This document shows, in pieces, positions 25,433 through 32,862 of a DNA stretch of 45,022 bases. A program made the translations under genes and the position numbers. This stretch comes from Paenibacillus sp. (GTDB lineage: Bacteria > Bacillota > Bacilli > Paenibacillales > Paenibacillaceae), in assembly GCA_023512345.1 (NCBI GenBank), contig JAILZT010000033.1, positions 1 through 45,022 of the forward strand, read 5' to 3'. Every line of letters starts with the position of its first letter. Positions within the stretch are counted from its first letter, which is position 1. The notes beneath the pieces are model-generated. The model was not told where the DNA came from, did no database searches, and worked only from the letters and a program-made list of their open reading frames with translations.

Positions 25433-26269
25433 ATGAACTTGAGAGTATCGATAACACGCGGCTTTCACAGCATGAAAGAGCAGTTTTATATTCTAATATT
25501 GTTATTTATATATCGGCTACTCTGGGGCTACTTTATGTATGGATTCGTGCGGGATGCTATCATTCCGATTCTGCTGCGTTATCCAAATGAACAAGCTGGT
25601 GGCAGCGGCATAAGCCGGTTGCTGTTTTATATCGAAGGTCAATTCAGCCTGAGCAGCGATCCCTATATACAGCGTTGGTTGTGGTTGCTCTTGGCTATAT
25701 CCGTACTAAAGTTACTGCTGTCCCCATTCATTCGGGCTGGATTGATCCATGAACTGCATCAGGAGAGCAAAGGAGAGCGCGGTCTCTTCTTTTTTCCGGG
25801 CATGAAGCTCTATGGCCTCCCTATAATGATATTCAGCCTTGTGGAATGGCTACTGGCTCTCCTGCCCCTTTACTGGGTTGTTCCCAGAGTATACAAGCTG
25901 CTCATATCCTCTTTTCTTGATTACACCTTGCTGTTGAGACTTAGCCCTTACCTTCTAGTTTGGCTAATATACATTTTCATCATCCGTTTATGCTTGCTAT
26001 ATATGCAATTTGGTTACACTAGCGGTACTGGAATGTTCTACTCGCTTCTAATTTGTCTGCGGAACATTATTCCGGCAGCAGCAGCTGGAGTAATTCTTGG
26101 AGCTGGTGGATTCATCATCCTGCTGTTGTCTGGAGTGACTGGGATTCTAAGTCCCGGACTTCCAGCACTGCTTATTCGGCAGATTTCACCCCTCCCCTCT
26201 ACCTTCTTCAAAATGTGGGGGTTGGCTGCTCAATATCACCTTTGGCATAGCAAGCTTCCAATAAAATAA
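25433..26269 (+). CDS. Integral membrane protein of unknown function
   Basis: This 278-aa protein has about six hydrophobic segments (about residues 15-38, 82-104, 127-150, 163-190, 205-238 and near the C-terminus). No catalytic motif was recognised. The ATG at 25433 uses the GAGGTG site that overlaps the end of the M1 peptidase gene (5-nt gap), so translation is probably coupled. It may be a membrane partner of the peptidase, but that is inference from position only. A terminator follows at 26293-26338. Confidence 0.75.
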   Translation: MNLRVSITRGFHSMKEQFYILILLFIYRLLWGYFMYGFVRDAIIPILLRYPNEQAGGSGISRLLFYIEGQFSLSSDPYIQRWLWLLLAISVLKLLLSPFIRAGLIHELHQESKGERGLFFFPGMKLYGLPIMIFSLVEWLLALLPLYWVVPRVYKLLISSFLDYTLLLRLSPYLLVWLIYIFIIRLCLLYMQFGYTSGTGMFYSLLICLRNIIPAAAAGVILGAGGFIILLLSGVTGILSPGLPALLIRQISPLPSTFFKMWGLAAQYHLWHSKLPIK

Positions 26270-26292
26270 TTTAGGCGATTCTTGGGCATATT

Positions 26293-26338
26293 TAAAGAGT
26301 CTTCGTTCCTAGAACTAGGAACGAAGACTCTTTTTTTA
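26293..26338 (+). terminator. Intrinsic terminator after the M1 peptidase operon
   Basis: A near-perfect stem AAAGAGTCTTCGTTCCTA with its complement is followed by a run of seven T. Confidence 0.92.
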
Positions 26339-26357
26339 TTAAATATGGTTAGATGAT

Positions 26358-26386
26358 TTGCAAATCCGTAAATCCTTTGTTACAAT
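26358..26386 (+). promoter_or_regulatory. Promoter of first NlpC/P60 gene
   Basis: -35 TTGCAA (26358-26363), exactly 17-nt spacer, -10 TACAAT (26381-26386). The same architecture, including neighbouring sequence, recurs at 27355-27383 before the second paralogue. Initiation near 26393 would place the riboswitch about 105 nt into the leader. Confidence 0.7.
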
Positions 26387-26401
26387 GATGCCTGTATTGA
26401 T

Positions 26402-26418
26402 AGTAACAACTTTGTAAT
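26402..26418 (+). promoter_or_regulatory. WalR-like box, copy 1
   Basis: AGTAAC-N5-TGTAAT (26402-26407, 26413-26418) is one mismatch from the WalR (YycF) consensus TGTWAH-N5-TGTWAH. An identical pair of half-sites with a different spacer sequence lies at 27401-27417. WalR controls cell-wall hydrolases in B. subtilis. The box is downstream of the promoter -10, so its effect, if real, could be repression. Confidence 0.4.
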
Positions 26419-26498
26419 CTTTTAAGGAAATTCGTAACTAATCGATGTAAAAGTGAGTACCTGTCGCTGTTGTTCTGTCACGATTTAGGTGCACAAAA

Positions 26499-26609
26499 CG
26501 CCAAATTCCTGGCACCAGGAAGTGGGGGAACCATATTTTGGGTGAATTGATCTCGTTACAGGGATCATAGGGGGCCTTCCACCGAACCCTTAAGCTAACC
26601 TCGCAGGCA
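26499..26609 (+). promoter_or_regulatory. ydaO-type c-di-AMP riboswitch, copy 1
   Basis: The aptamer core GGGGGAACC ... GGGTGAAT ... ATAGGG ... CCGAACCCTTAAGCTAACCTCG-AGGC is unmistakable for the ydaO/yuaA family. Within it, TGATC/GATCA form a stem. c-di-AMP binding usually lowers expression of wall hydrolases and osmolyte genes. The aptamer ends only 2 nt before the AGGAGG site (26612-26617), leaving no room for a downstream terminator. The CCTC at 26599-26602 is complementary to GAGG of that site, suggesting control of translation. Confidence 0.9.
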
Positions 26610-26626
26610 TTAGGAGGAATACATCT

Positions 26627-27109
26627 TTGAAAAGTCATAACTTTAAGAAAAAATGCACCGCAGCCGCATTGGGGCTTGTGATGGCCTTCACACTTGGAAG
26701 CAGCAGCGCTTTTGCAGACTCCAAGATGGATACAGCCATTGCTAAAACCATTGGAACAACATATAAATTCGGTGGAACAAGTACAGCCGGCTTTGACTGT
26801 TCTGGGTTCACCAAATACATTTTTACAAAAGTAGGACTTTCTTTACCTCGTACCTCCAAAGCTCAATTCAAAGTGGGGACTCCCGTTTCGCGCAATAATC
26901 TGCGTTCCGGTGACCTTATATTCTTCAACACTTTCGGTAAAGGCGTGTCCCATGTCGGTATTTATGTCGGTAATGGAAAATTTGCACAATCCTCTTCTTC
27001 ACGTGGTGTAAATATTAGTTCGCTAAGCCAGTCCTACTGGGCCAACCGCTACGTTGGCGCTAAAAGAGTAATGAGCACTACAGCCTACAAAGCCGTTGCT
27101 TACGATTGA
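26627..27109 (+). CDS. Secreted NlpC/P60 cell-wall hydrolase, paralogue 1
   Basis: This 160-aa protein has a signal peptide (basic N-terminus, hydrophobic core 12-27, likely cut after AFA30) and a single NlpC/P60 peptidase domain. Such enzymes cleave gamma-D-glutamyl bonds in peptidoglycan stem peptides. Catalytic C58 (FDCSGF) and H109 (HVGIY) are present. The third polar residue, His in Spr and in the tandem paralogue, is Q121 here. No SH3 or LysM binding domain is visible. The start is TTG at 26627 with AGGAGG upstream. Control is probably by c-di-AMP through the riboswitch immediately before it. Confidence 0.9.
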   Translation: MKSHNFKKKCTAAALGLVMAFTLGSSSAFADSKMDTAIAKTIGTTYKFGGTSTAGFDCSGFTKYIFTKVGLSLPRTSKAQFKVGTPVSRNNLRSGDLIFFNTFGKGVSHVGIYVGNGKFAQSSSSRGVNISSLSQSYWANRYVGAKRVMSTTAYKAVAYD

Positions 27110-27143
27110 TCTTCTCAATTTATAGCTTCTAATCAAACATATG

Positions 27144-27188
27144 ACCCGGAACATGATTATTGCCGTAATCATTTTCGGGTTTTTCTTT
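27144..27188 (+). terminator. Intrinsic terminator after NlpC/P60 paralogue 1
   Basis: CCCG-ATGATTA/TAATCAT-CGGG hairpin (27145-27179) followed by TTTTTCTTTTT. It separates the two paralogues into independent units. The 375 nt between it and the second gene hold a promoter, a WalR-like box and a riboswitch but no further gene. Confidence 0.85.
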
Positions 27189-27354
27189 TTCCTTATTCTA
27201 CCTTTTACACGCTTTAAACCGTACTGAATCGATTTTGGGATCAGAAATTTAAAAATATTTTACATACTTGTACATTTAGCGCCCCATCAAGGATTTAGAA
27301 GACTTCTTGGCTATTAAATATAACAATATTTTCACATTAATATGTTATAAGTGA

Positions 27355-27383
27355 TTGCCAACATGGGCTCTGTTTGTTACAAT
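27355..27383 (+). promoter_or_regulatory. Promoter of second NlpC/P60 gene
   Basis: -35 TTGCCA (27355-27360), 17-nt spacer, -10 TACAAT (27378-27383), matching the first copy at 26358-26386, including the following ATNATNGCNGT context. Confidence 0.7.
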
Positions 27384-27400
27384 AATCGCAGTGAGTTTAT

Positions 27401-27417
27401 AGTAACATTTTTGTAAT
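27401..27417 (+). promoter_or_regulatory. WalR-like box, copy 2
   Basis: AGTAAC (27401-27406), 5-nt spacer, TGTAAT (27412-27417). The half-sites are identical to copy 1 and the spacer differs. Confidence 0.4.
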
Positions 27418-27484
27418 GATTAACTTGTCCTTTACGAACGTTTTGTCATGATTTTCTTGCACTCATATTTGCAACATCAGTACA

Positions 27485-27604
27485 TGCCGAGTTTCCTTAA
27501 TAAAACAAGGAAAACGGGGGAACCACTTTGGGTGAATTGACCTCCTATTTTAAGAGGGGTCATAGGGGACCTTCAACCGAACCCTTAAGCTAACCTCGTA
27601 GGCA
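27485..27604 (+). promoter_or_regulatory. ydaO-type c-di-AMP riboswitch, copy 2
   Basis: Same core as copy 1: GGGGGAACC, GGGTGAAT, ATAGGG and CCGAACCCTTAAGCTAACCTCGTAGGC in pieces. The outer stem TGCCGAG (27485-27491) pairs with CTC and GGCA (27595-27604). The inner stem is TGACC/GGTCA where copy 1 has TGATC/GATCA, a compensatory change. The GGAAGGGG ribosome site (27608-27615) begins 3 nt after the aptamer. Confidence 0.92.
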
Positions 27605-27624
27605 TCTGGAAGGGGTATATACTT

Positions 27625-28119
27625 TTGAAGAAAAAGTTAGCAGCCGCAGTACTTAGTTTTTCTATTATATTTACCGCAATTGGAGCAGGAAGCGCTTTCG
27701 CGGATTCCAAGATGGACCAAGTCATCGATAAAACCATCGGAACCAAATATGTTTCCGGCGGAGTATCTACCAATGGCTTTGATTGCTCTGGGTTTACCAT
27801 GTACGTCTTCGATAAAATTGGTATTGATTTGCCTCATCAATCCGGTTCACAATACCAAATGGGCACTGCAGTTTCACGTAGTGACTTAAGAGCTGGAGAT
27901 CTACTCTTCTTCAATACCAGTGGTAAAGGTGTTTCACATGTAGGTATTTATGTTGGCGATGGTAAATTTGCACATGCTTCATCTTCACGTGGTGTAACTA
28001 TTAGTAACCTGAGTGACAGCTACTACGTCAACCGCTACGTTGGCGCCAAACGAATTATGAGTGCAACCACTTATAAGACAGTTGCTAGTGAAGTTTTAGA
28101 CGATGATAACGTACAATAA
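27625..28119 (+). CDS. Secreted NlpC/P60 cell-wall hydrolase, paralogue 2
   Basis: This 164-aa protein is a tandem paralogue of the preceding hydrolase, with the same domain length and no gaps across the core. The signal peptide is likely cut after AFA26. The full triad C54, H105, H117 is present. The C-terminus carries a short acidic tail (EVLDDDNVQ) that paralogue 1 lacks. The start is TTG at 27625 behind GGAAGGGG. Promoter, WalR-like box and riboswitch are duplicated with it, so the whole unit was copied and both genes probably answer to the same signals. Confidence 0.92.
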   Translation: MKKKLAAAVLSFSIIFTAIGAGSAFADSKMDQVIDKTIGTKYVSGGVSTNGFDCSGFTMYVFDKIGIDLPHQSGSQYQMGTAVSRSDLRAGDLLFFNTSGKGVSHVGIYVGDGKFAHASSSRGVTISNLSDSYYVNRYVGAKRIMSATTYKTVASEVLDDDNVQ

Positions 28120-28130
28120 GAATTGACGGA

Positions 28131-28183
28131 TAAGCTCTTCTCCACGATTTTTGCCGAAATCTTGGAGGGGGCTTATTTTTTTT
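28131..28183 (+). terminator. Intrinsic terminator after NlpC/P60 paralogue 2
   Basis: A long imperfect hairpin (TAAGC..CTCCA..GATTT with AAATC..TGGAG..GCTTA) is followed by eight T. Confidence 0.88.
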
Positions 28184-28369
28184 GTCTTACTTATTTTTAC
28201 CCTTCTCACCAACCGTAAAACAGCATTTCACCCTCTAAACTGCTTTTTAATAAAATAATTCTTACTTTTTGTCAAGTTTTGCAGATCCTTAAAGTTGTTG
28301 AGTCGACTAGGGCTCTTTTTGTATATAATTATATAAAGATTATTTCCCTGAAAGGAGGTCCTTGACCTT

Positions 28370-28855
28370 ATGATTAGTTCTCCTGTGACCTTCCATGTTG
28401 TCCCGATGGAAATCACCCATGCAGAAGACATCTGCCAGTGGAATTATGAGCCCCCCTACAATATTTATGGCTGGCAGCCTTGGGATCAAATGCAAGAGCT
28501 TGGCATTGAATTCGGGGACCCTGAATTACGTAGCCAACAATATGTATCAGTAGTTAATGATCAGAACTTGCTGTGCGGTTTTGCCCAGCTCTTTCCCATG
28601 GAAGGTGTGGTTCGACTTGGTATTGGCATGAGCCCTTATCTATGCGGGAAAGGGTTAGGAAAGCTGTTTGTTGATTCTGTAGTTAAGACGGCATTGACAC
28701 GTTATCCTGAGTGGGAGATCGATCTTGAAGTGCTTACCTGGAACCAAAGAGCTGTACGAACATACCGTAAATGTGGGTTTACAATTACGGATACGTATGA
28801 GAGGCGAACACCTACCGGACAAAAGCCCTTTTATTGTATGGTCTATGATAAATAA
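28370..28855 (+). CDS. GNAT-family N-acetyltransferase
   Basis: This 161-aa single-domain GNAT has an acetyl-CoA loop GKGLGKLF (about residues 92-100) and a WNQRAVRTYRKCGF motif near 125-138, typical of RimI/RimJ-like enzymes. The substrate is unknown. The ATG at 28370 lies about 10 nt after AAAGGAGGT. An AT-rich promoter region with an extended TGTATATAAT-like -10 lies near 28320. It is a single gene with its own control region. Confidence 0.82.
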   Translation: MISSPVTFHVVPMEITHAEDICQWNYEPPYNIYGWQPWDQMQELGIEFGDPELRSQQYVSVVNDQNLLCGFAQLFPMEGVVRLGIGMSPYLCGKGLGKLFVDSVVKTALTRYPEWEIDLEVLTWNQRAVRTYRKCGFTITDTYERRTPTGQKPFYCMVYDK

Positions 28856-28982
28856 CACCATAATGTTGAAATTCTGAGAGAACGACAATAAATCCGTTCA
28901 TTTTTTTGCCACAAGTGCTATGATACCGCTTCACCTTCCGTTATAATAAAGGGAGTAGCTTACATAGAAGGGACGATTGCGG

Positions 28983-29339
28983 ATGCAAAAATGGATCATG
29001 AGCGGCTTATTCTTTGCAGCCTGCGCTTTTGCAGTGGTGCTGATGTTCACTCTTCCAGGTAAAGAACAGGTTGCCGAGGAGAACAATCCAACACTTCCTG
29101 TAGTCCAATTGGACGCGGCAAAGGCTGAAGCGACAGTAAAAGCAAACTGTATCACTTGTCATGGAGATCAACTGCAAGGCGGGATCGGCCCTAGCTTAGA
29201 GAAAATTGGCGCGGAGCATGATGCTGAGGGGATTTTCAACATTGTAACCAAAGGCAGCGGACAAATGCCTTCCTTTAAGGAAAAGCTTGCACCTGAAGAA
29301 ATAGCAAACGTCGCCATGTGGTTATCGGAGAAAAAGTAA
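28983..29339 (+). CDS. cccA: Membrane-anchored c-type cytochrome (c550-like)
   Basis: This 118-aa protein has an N-terminal membrane anchor (about residues 5-25), a short linker and a class I cytochrome c domain. Heme is attached at C56-I-T-C59-H60 and the distal ligand is probably M95 (GQMPSF). It carries electrons on the outer face of the membrane in aerobic respiration. Size and layout match B. subtilis CccA; a lipobox as in CccB is not evident. The ATG at 28983 is preferred, with AAGGGA 9 nt upstream, over an in-frame TTG at 28977. Confidence 0.85.
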   Translation: MQKWIMSGLFFAACAFAVVLMFTLPGKEQVAEENNPTLPVVQLDAAKAEATVKANCITCHGDQLQGGIGPSLEKIGAEHDAEGIFNIVTKGSGQMPSFKEKLAPEEIANVAMWLSEKK

Positions 29340-29351
29340 TTTCTGGATAAC

Positions 29352-29408
29352 AAAAAATACGCCCGTGCAGAGGAGCTACATTCTCCTACTTGTGCGGGCG
29401 TATTTTAT
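29352..29408. terminator. Bidirectional terminator
   Basis: AATACGCCCG...CGGGCGTATT with an inner AGGAG/CTCCT stem. T-rich tails are present on both strands, serving the cytochrome gene (plus) and the pterin dehydratase gene (minus). Confidence 0.88.
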
Positions 29409-29437
29409 TCGTTCCCATGCAGTGGTGAAAAAGCAAT

Positions 29438-29725
29438 TTAGCGATTCTTATCAAAGGCATCGTTGAATTCCTGGGCTTCACGAATATCAACTGTAGTGAT
29501 TCCGCCTTCATTATAAGTTGTCAGCCGAAGTGTTATGGCTTTATAGTCAATCGTAATATGGGGATGGTGGTCAAAAGCCTCTGATATAGCAGCTACTTCA
29601 TCCACAAAGGCAATTCCCTTCATAAACTCATTGAACATGTATTTTCGTACCATTGAATCATTATCCAATTTCCAGCCTTCGAGCTTACCCACCTGATCGA
29701 GCAGTTCTTGTCCCGTAAATATCAC
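29438..29725 (-). CDS. 4a-hydroxytetrahydrobiopterin dehydratase (PCD/DCoH family)
   Basis: This 95-aa protein has the family signature with H53-H54-P55-H56 and a following D-Y-K strand, and the usual length. Pterin-4a-carbinolamine dehydratase recycles the oxidised pterin cofactor of aromatic amino acid hydroxylases. In organisms without such a hydroxylase the role may be in pterin repair; none is visible in this window. The start is GTG at 29725 with GGGGAGGG upstream. It is a single gene with a terminator on each side. Confidence 0.9.
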   Translation of the reverse strand: MIFTGQELLDQVGKLEGWKLDNDSMVRKYMFNEFMKGIAFVDEVAAISEAFDHHPHITIDYKAITLRLTTYNEGGITTVDIREAQEFNDAFDKNR

Positions 29726-29786
29726 TTTGTTCCCTCCCCTTTAAACCTGTATAGAATCTTACTTTCCTTAGCTTTTCCTTTAATTT

Positions 29787-29824
29787 AAGCAAAACATCCC
29801 TTAGTTTCTTAGTCCAAGGGATGT
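29787..29824 (-). terminator. Intrinsic terminator after the 97-aa gene
   Basis: ACATCCCTT pairs with AAGGGATGT (29794-29802 with 29816-29824), followed on the minus strand by TTTTGC. Confidence 0.7.
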
Positions 29825-29945
29825 ACAAGATATCGCAATTTTCAGTTAAATGTATTCTTACATCGTAGCAAATATAACCTTGGCCTAATCAATTTTATCA
29901 TGGGCTGCAGGGCTCGAGCAAATCACACCCGGTATACGCCTTCCC

Positions 29946-30239
29946 TTAGACTAAGGTAACCGATGCTAAATCCTCATCCCCGACTAAAATATTAATACGG
30001 TGTGTCTCCTTATCATAAATAACAACACCGCCTCCAACCGGAATAACCGGTTCTTCCCCGAGGGCAAAGAACAGATCTTCGGCCAACGCCTCCCATACCT
30101 CAAGCTTTGAATCCTGAGGAAGCTCCTGCCATTCTTCCGGCTCCATCTCAAAAAATAAATAACCATCCGTAATACGCCCTACCGCTTCCGTCAATTCGAC
30201 CAAAATCTCAGCATAATCTCTACCATGTTTTACACCCAC
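29946..30239 (-). CDS. Hypothetical protein, 97 aa
   Basis: I do not recognise this gene. The product is a small acidic soluble protein with many Glu, Trp and Phe residues (EMEPEEWQELP, EALAEDLFFALGEE) and a C-terminal half patterned as beta-strands (GGGVVIYD, RINILVGDE). No signal peptide or membrane segment is seen. A GTG at 30248 is possible, but the in-frame GTG at 30239 has CGGAG 8 nt upstream and is preferred. It lies alone, divergent from motA, with a terminator downstream. Coding is supported by a clean open frame with a ribosome site. Confidence 0.65.
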   Translation of the reverse strand: MGVKHGRDYAEILVELTEAVGRITDGYLFFEMEPEEWQELPQDSKLEVWEALAEDLFFALGEEPVIPVGGGVVIYDKETHRINILVGDEDLASVTLV

Positions 30240-30441
30240 AACAATCACTCCGTTTTCTTCACAGATAGATAATAACTTACCTTATCCATTATAGCCGAAA
30301 AAATGACTTCACAAAAAAGGGAATCCTGTCGATAAATAAGAATATACGTTAGTCGTTATCGTGCAAGTGTATCGCCGCCGTTCAAGGATGAAAAAAAGCG
30401 GCAAGTGGTTCACTTCTTAAAACTCATGGACGAGGTGCATA

Positions 30442-31242
30442 ATGGAAATTTCAACAATAATCGGTATAGTTCTTAGTTTGATTGCAGTATTATGGGGGAT
30501 GGTACTCAAAGGAGCCCCTCTTTACAGCTTATTGGCCCCAGCAGCATATGTAATTATCTTACTGGGTACCGCCGCATCACTTTTCATGGCCTTTCCAATG
30601 AGCGAAATGAAAAAGATTCCTAAGCTATTTAAAATAGTTTTTGTCAGCCAAAAGTTGATTAAAAAGAATGATTTAATCACTATGTTTATGGAATGGGCCT
30701 CTATTACACGCCGCGAAGGCTTATTGGCTCTAGAATCCAAGGTTGATGAAATAGAGGATGCTTTCCTTCGAAACGGTATGCGGATGATTATTGACGGTAA
30801 TGATCAGGAGTTTGTCCGCGATGTTCTTATGGAAGATATCCACGCCACAGAAGACCGACATAAAGCAGGGGCACTTATTTTTTCTCAAGCAGGTATGTAT
30901 GCTCCTACTCTAGGGGTTCTGGGAGCCGTTATCGGTCTGATAGCTGCTATGGCGGATATGGGTGAGATGGAAAAGCTAGCTCATGCCATAGGGGGAGCCT
31001 TCATTGCCACAGTGCTTGGTATCTTTACCGGGTACGTGTTATGGCATCCGATTGCAACAAAGCTAAAGCGTTTGTCTAAACGGGAGATTGAAATCCGGTT
31101 GATGATGGTTGAAGGCTTGCTTTCCATTCAATCCGGGGTTTCCACGATAGCAATTAATCAAAAGCTCTCCGTATTCCTCACTCCTTCAGAGCGTGCCAAG
31201 ATGAATGAGAAGGAGGCTGGCTCGGGTGAGCAAAAAGACTAG
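30442..31242 (+). CDS. motA: Flagellar motor stator protein MotA
   Basis: MotA and MotB form the ion-driven stator in the cytoplasmic membrane that turns the flagellum. The 266-aa protein has four membrane segments (about residues 3-20, 30-50, 150-175, 182-203) and a cytoplasmic loop. It has the conserved APTLGVLGAVIGLI segment with the key proline in TM3. The ATG at 30442 follows GAGGTG. It overlaps motB by 17 nt. A GTCGATAA sequence at 30328-30335 resembles the sigma-D -10, but no TAAA sits at the right distance. MotP/MotS-type stators are the alternative; MotB below favours MotA. Confidence 0.93.
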   Translation: MEISTIIGIVLSLIAVLWGMVLKGAPLYSLLAPAAYVIILLGTAASLFMAFPMSEMKKIPKLFKIVFVSQKLIKKNDLITMFMEWASITRREGLLALESKVDEIEDAFLRNGMRMIIDGNDQEFVRDVLMEDIHATEDRHKAGALIFSQAGMYAPTLGVLGAVIGLIAAMADMGEMEKLAHAIGGAFIATVLGIFTGYVLWHPIATKLKRLSKREIEIRLMMVEGLLSIQSGVSTIAINQKLSVFLTPSERAKMNEKEAGSGEQKD

Positions 31243-32044
31243 ACACGAGGAACATGAGGAGCACGCTGATGAATCTTGGTTGCTCCCTTATTCCGATCTA
31301 ATGACGCTACTTGTTGCCCTGTTCCTTGTTCTGTATGCCATGAGCGCAACAGATGCTAAGAAATTCGAAGAGATGAGTCAGGCTTTCAGCTCCGCACTGA
31401 ATGGCGGAACAGGTATTCTAGACAAAAGTTCTGCGACGCCCACCGATAGCAGCCTTGATCAGGGTAAAGGTAAGAAAATGGACAATATCGTCGAAGAAAA
31501 TACCGGTGAAGCTGAGATTGCCAAGCTCCGCAAGCAGGAACAGCAAGATCTCGAGAAACTTAAGAAGCAGTTCGATCAATATATTAAGAATAATGGACTA
31601 ACCGATCTTCTGAGCACTAAGCTCAACCAGTCGCAGCTTATGATTACGATCAGCGATAACGCCCTTTTCTCATCAGGCCTAGCCCTAGTCAAAGATGACT
31701 CTCGTCAATTGGCCAAATCGATATCAACTATGCTGCAGCAATTTCCTGATTATGATGTACTTGTTCAGGGACATACTGACAACATTCCAATATCGAATAG
31801 CAGCTATTCATCCAACTGGGATCTCAGTGTCGATCGGGCATTGCATTTTATGAAGATCCTACTAATTAATCCTAACCTTAATCCACAAAAGTTTAGTCCT
31901 ATTGGCTACGGAGAATATCATCCAATTGCTGATAACAACACTGCCACCGGTCGAGCCAAAAATCGCCGGGTTGAGGTATCCATCCTACGTAAGTATTTGG
32001 ATCCTAATGAGGTAAATAACAATATCGCTGCTTCCTCCCAGTAA
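31226..32044 (+). CDS. motB: Flagellar motor stator protein MotB
   Basis: This 272-aa protein has an N-terminal membrane helix (about 22-42) with the ion-carrying D24 in PYSDLMTLL, a coiled-coil plug and linker region (about 80-130), and a C-terminal OmpA/MotB peptidoglycan-binding domain (about 150-255, GHTDNIP and NRRVEV motifs). The helix sequence ALFLVLYAMSATDAKKF is close to proton-type MotB of B. subtilis. The GTG at 31226 is 9 nt from AAGGAGG inside the motA end, so the pair is translationally coupled. An ATG-free upstream extension to 31205 was rejected. Confidence 0.93.
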   Translation: MSKKTRHEEHEEHADESWLLPYSDLMTLLVALFLVLYAMSATDAKKFEEMSQAFSSALNGGTGILDKSSATPTDSSLDQGKGKKMDNIVEENTGEAEIAKLRKQEQQDLEKLKKQFDQYIKNNGLTDLLSTKLNQSQLMITISDNALFSSGLALVKDDSRQLAKSISTMLQQFPDYDVLVQGHTDNIPISNSSYSSNWDLSVDRALHFMKILLINPNLNPQKFSPIGYGEYHPIADNNTATGRAKNRRVEVSILRKYLDPNEVNNNIAASSQ

Positions 32045-32065
32045 ATCGGAGCCCATAAATACAAG

Positions 32066-32112
32066 AAGAGCTGTCCCAAGACCTCACTGGTCTTTAGGGA
32101 CAGCTCTTTTAT
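32066..32112. terminator. Bidirectional terminator between motB and the pseudouridine synthase gene
   Basis: AGAGCTGTCCC...GGGACAGCTCT with an inner AAGACC/GGTCTT stem. TTTTATT follows on the plus strand. A shorter T stretch follows on the minus strand. Confidence 0.82.
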
Positions 32113-32128
32113 TAAATTCATAGGGGTA

Positions 32129-32830
32129 TTACTTCAACTCATAATTTAGCATAGCACCGAGTTCTTTCTTTTCCTCTGGCGTCAAATCACGCCACTCTCC
32201 CATTTGAAGGGCTCCTAGGCGGATATTCATGATCCGAATACGTTGAAGTTTCCTAACTTCATAACCAAAAGCGCTGCACATCCGGCGGATTTGTCTGTTC
32301 TTACCCTCCGTCAATATGATACGGAATACCCGATCAGTCATTCGTGTCACTTCACAGGGCAATGTCTTTTCCCCCATTATCTTTACACCAGTAGACATAC
32401 CGGCAAGAAAAGAGGAGGTTATGGGCCTGTCCACGGTAACCACATACTCCTTCTCATGTTGACCTTCCGCACGCAATACTTTATTGACGATATCTCCGTC
32501 ATTGGTTAGAAGAATTAATCCTTCCGAATCCTTGTCAAGTCTCCCGATCGGGAATATACGTTCATGATGACCGACAAAATCGACTATATTTCCTCTAATA
32601 TGTTCTTCTGTTGTAGAGGTAATACCGGTAGGCTTGTTGAGAGCGATATAAACGGTCTTGCTTTCCGTCTCTAATGCCTGCCCGTCTATTCTGACATCAT
32701 CCCCTGGAACGGCCTGACTCCCGAGCACAGCCTGCTCTCCATTGATGGTGACTCTGCCAGCCTCCACCAGCTTATCTGCTTCACGACGCGAGCAGTATCC
32801 TGTATCACTGATGAATTTATTTATTCTCAC
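32129..32830 (-). CDS. rluF: 23S rRNA pseudouridine synthase, RluF-type (RsuA family)
   Basis: This 233-aa enzyme has an N-terminal S4 RNA-binding domain (about residues 1-50) and an RsuA-family catalytic domain with the GRLDKDSEGLILLTND active-site region (the Asp in RLD is the nucleophile) and GKNRQIRRM near 175. It isomerises a specific uridine in rRNA. RluF modifies U2604 in E. coli, but the exact site cannot be told by eye and RluB/RsuA types are possible. The GTG at 32830 follows GGAGTG. Confidence 0.85.
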   Translation of the reverse strand: MRINKFISDTGYCSRREADKLVEAGRVTINGEQAVLGSQAVPGDDVRIDGQALETESKTVYIALNKPTGITSTTEEHIRGNIVDFVGHHERIFPIGRLDKDSEGLILLTNDGDIVNKVLRAEGQHEKEYVVTVDRPITSSFLAGMSTGVKIMGEKTLPCEVTRMTDRVFRIILTEGKNRQIRRMCSAFGYEVRKLQRIRIMNIRLGALQMGEWRDLTPEEKKELGAMLNYELK

Positions 32831-32862
32831 GTTATTTTTTCACTCCGTTCTTATTAAATGCT

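Noticed and set aside
30305..30335. Sigma-D promoter for motA
   Set aside because: GTCGATAA matches the -10 well, but no TAAA lies 14-16 nt upstream.
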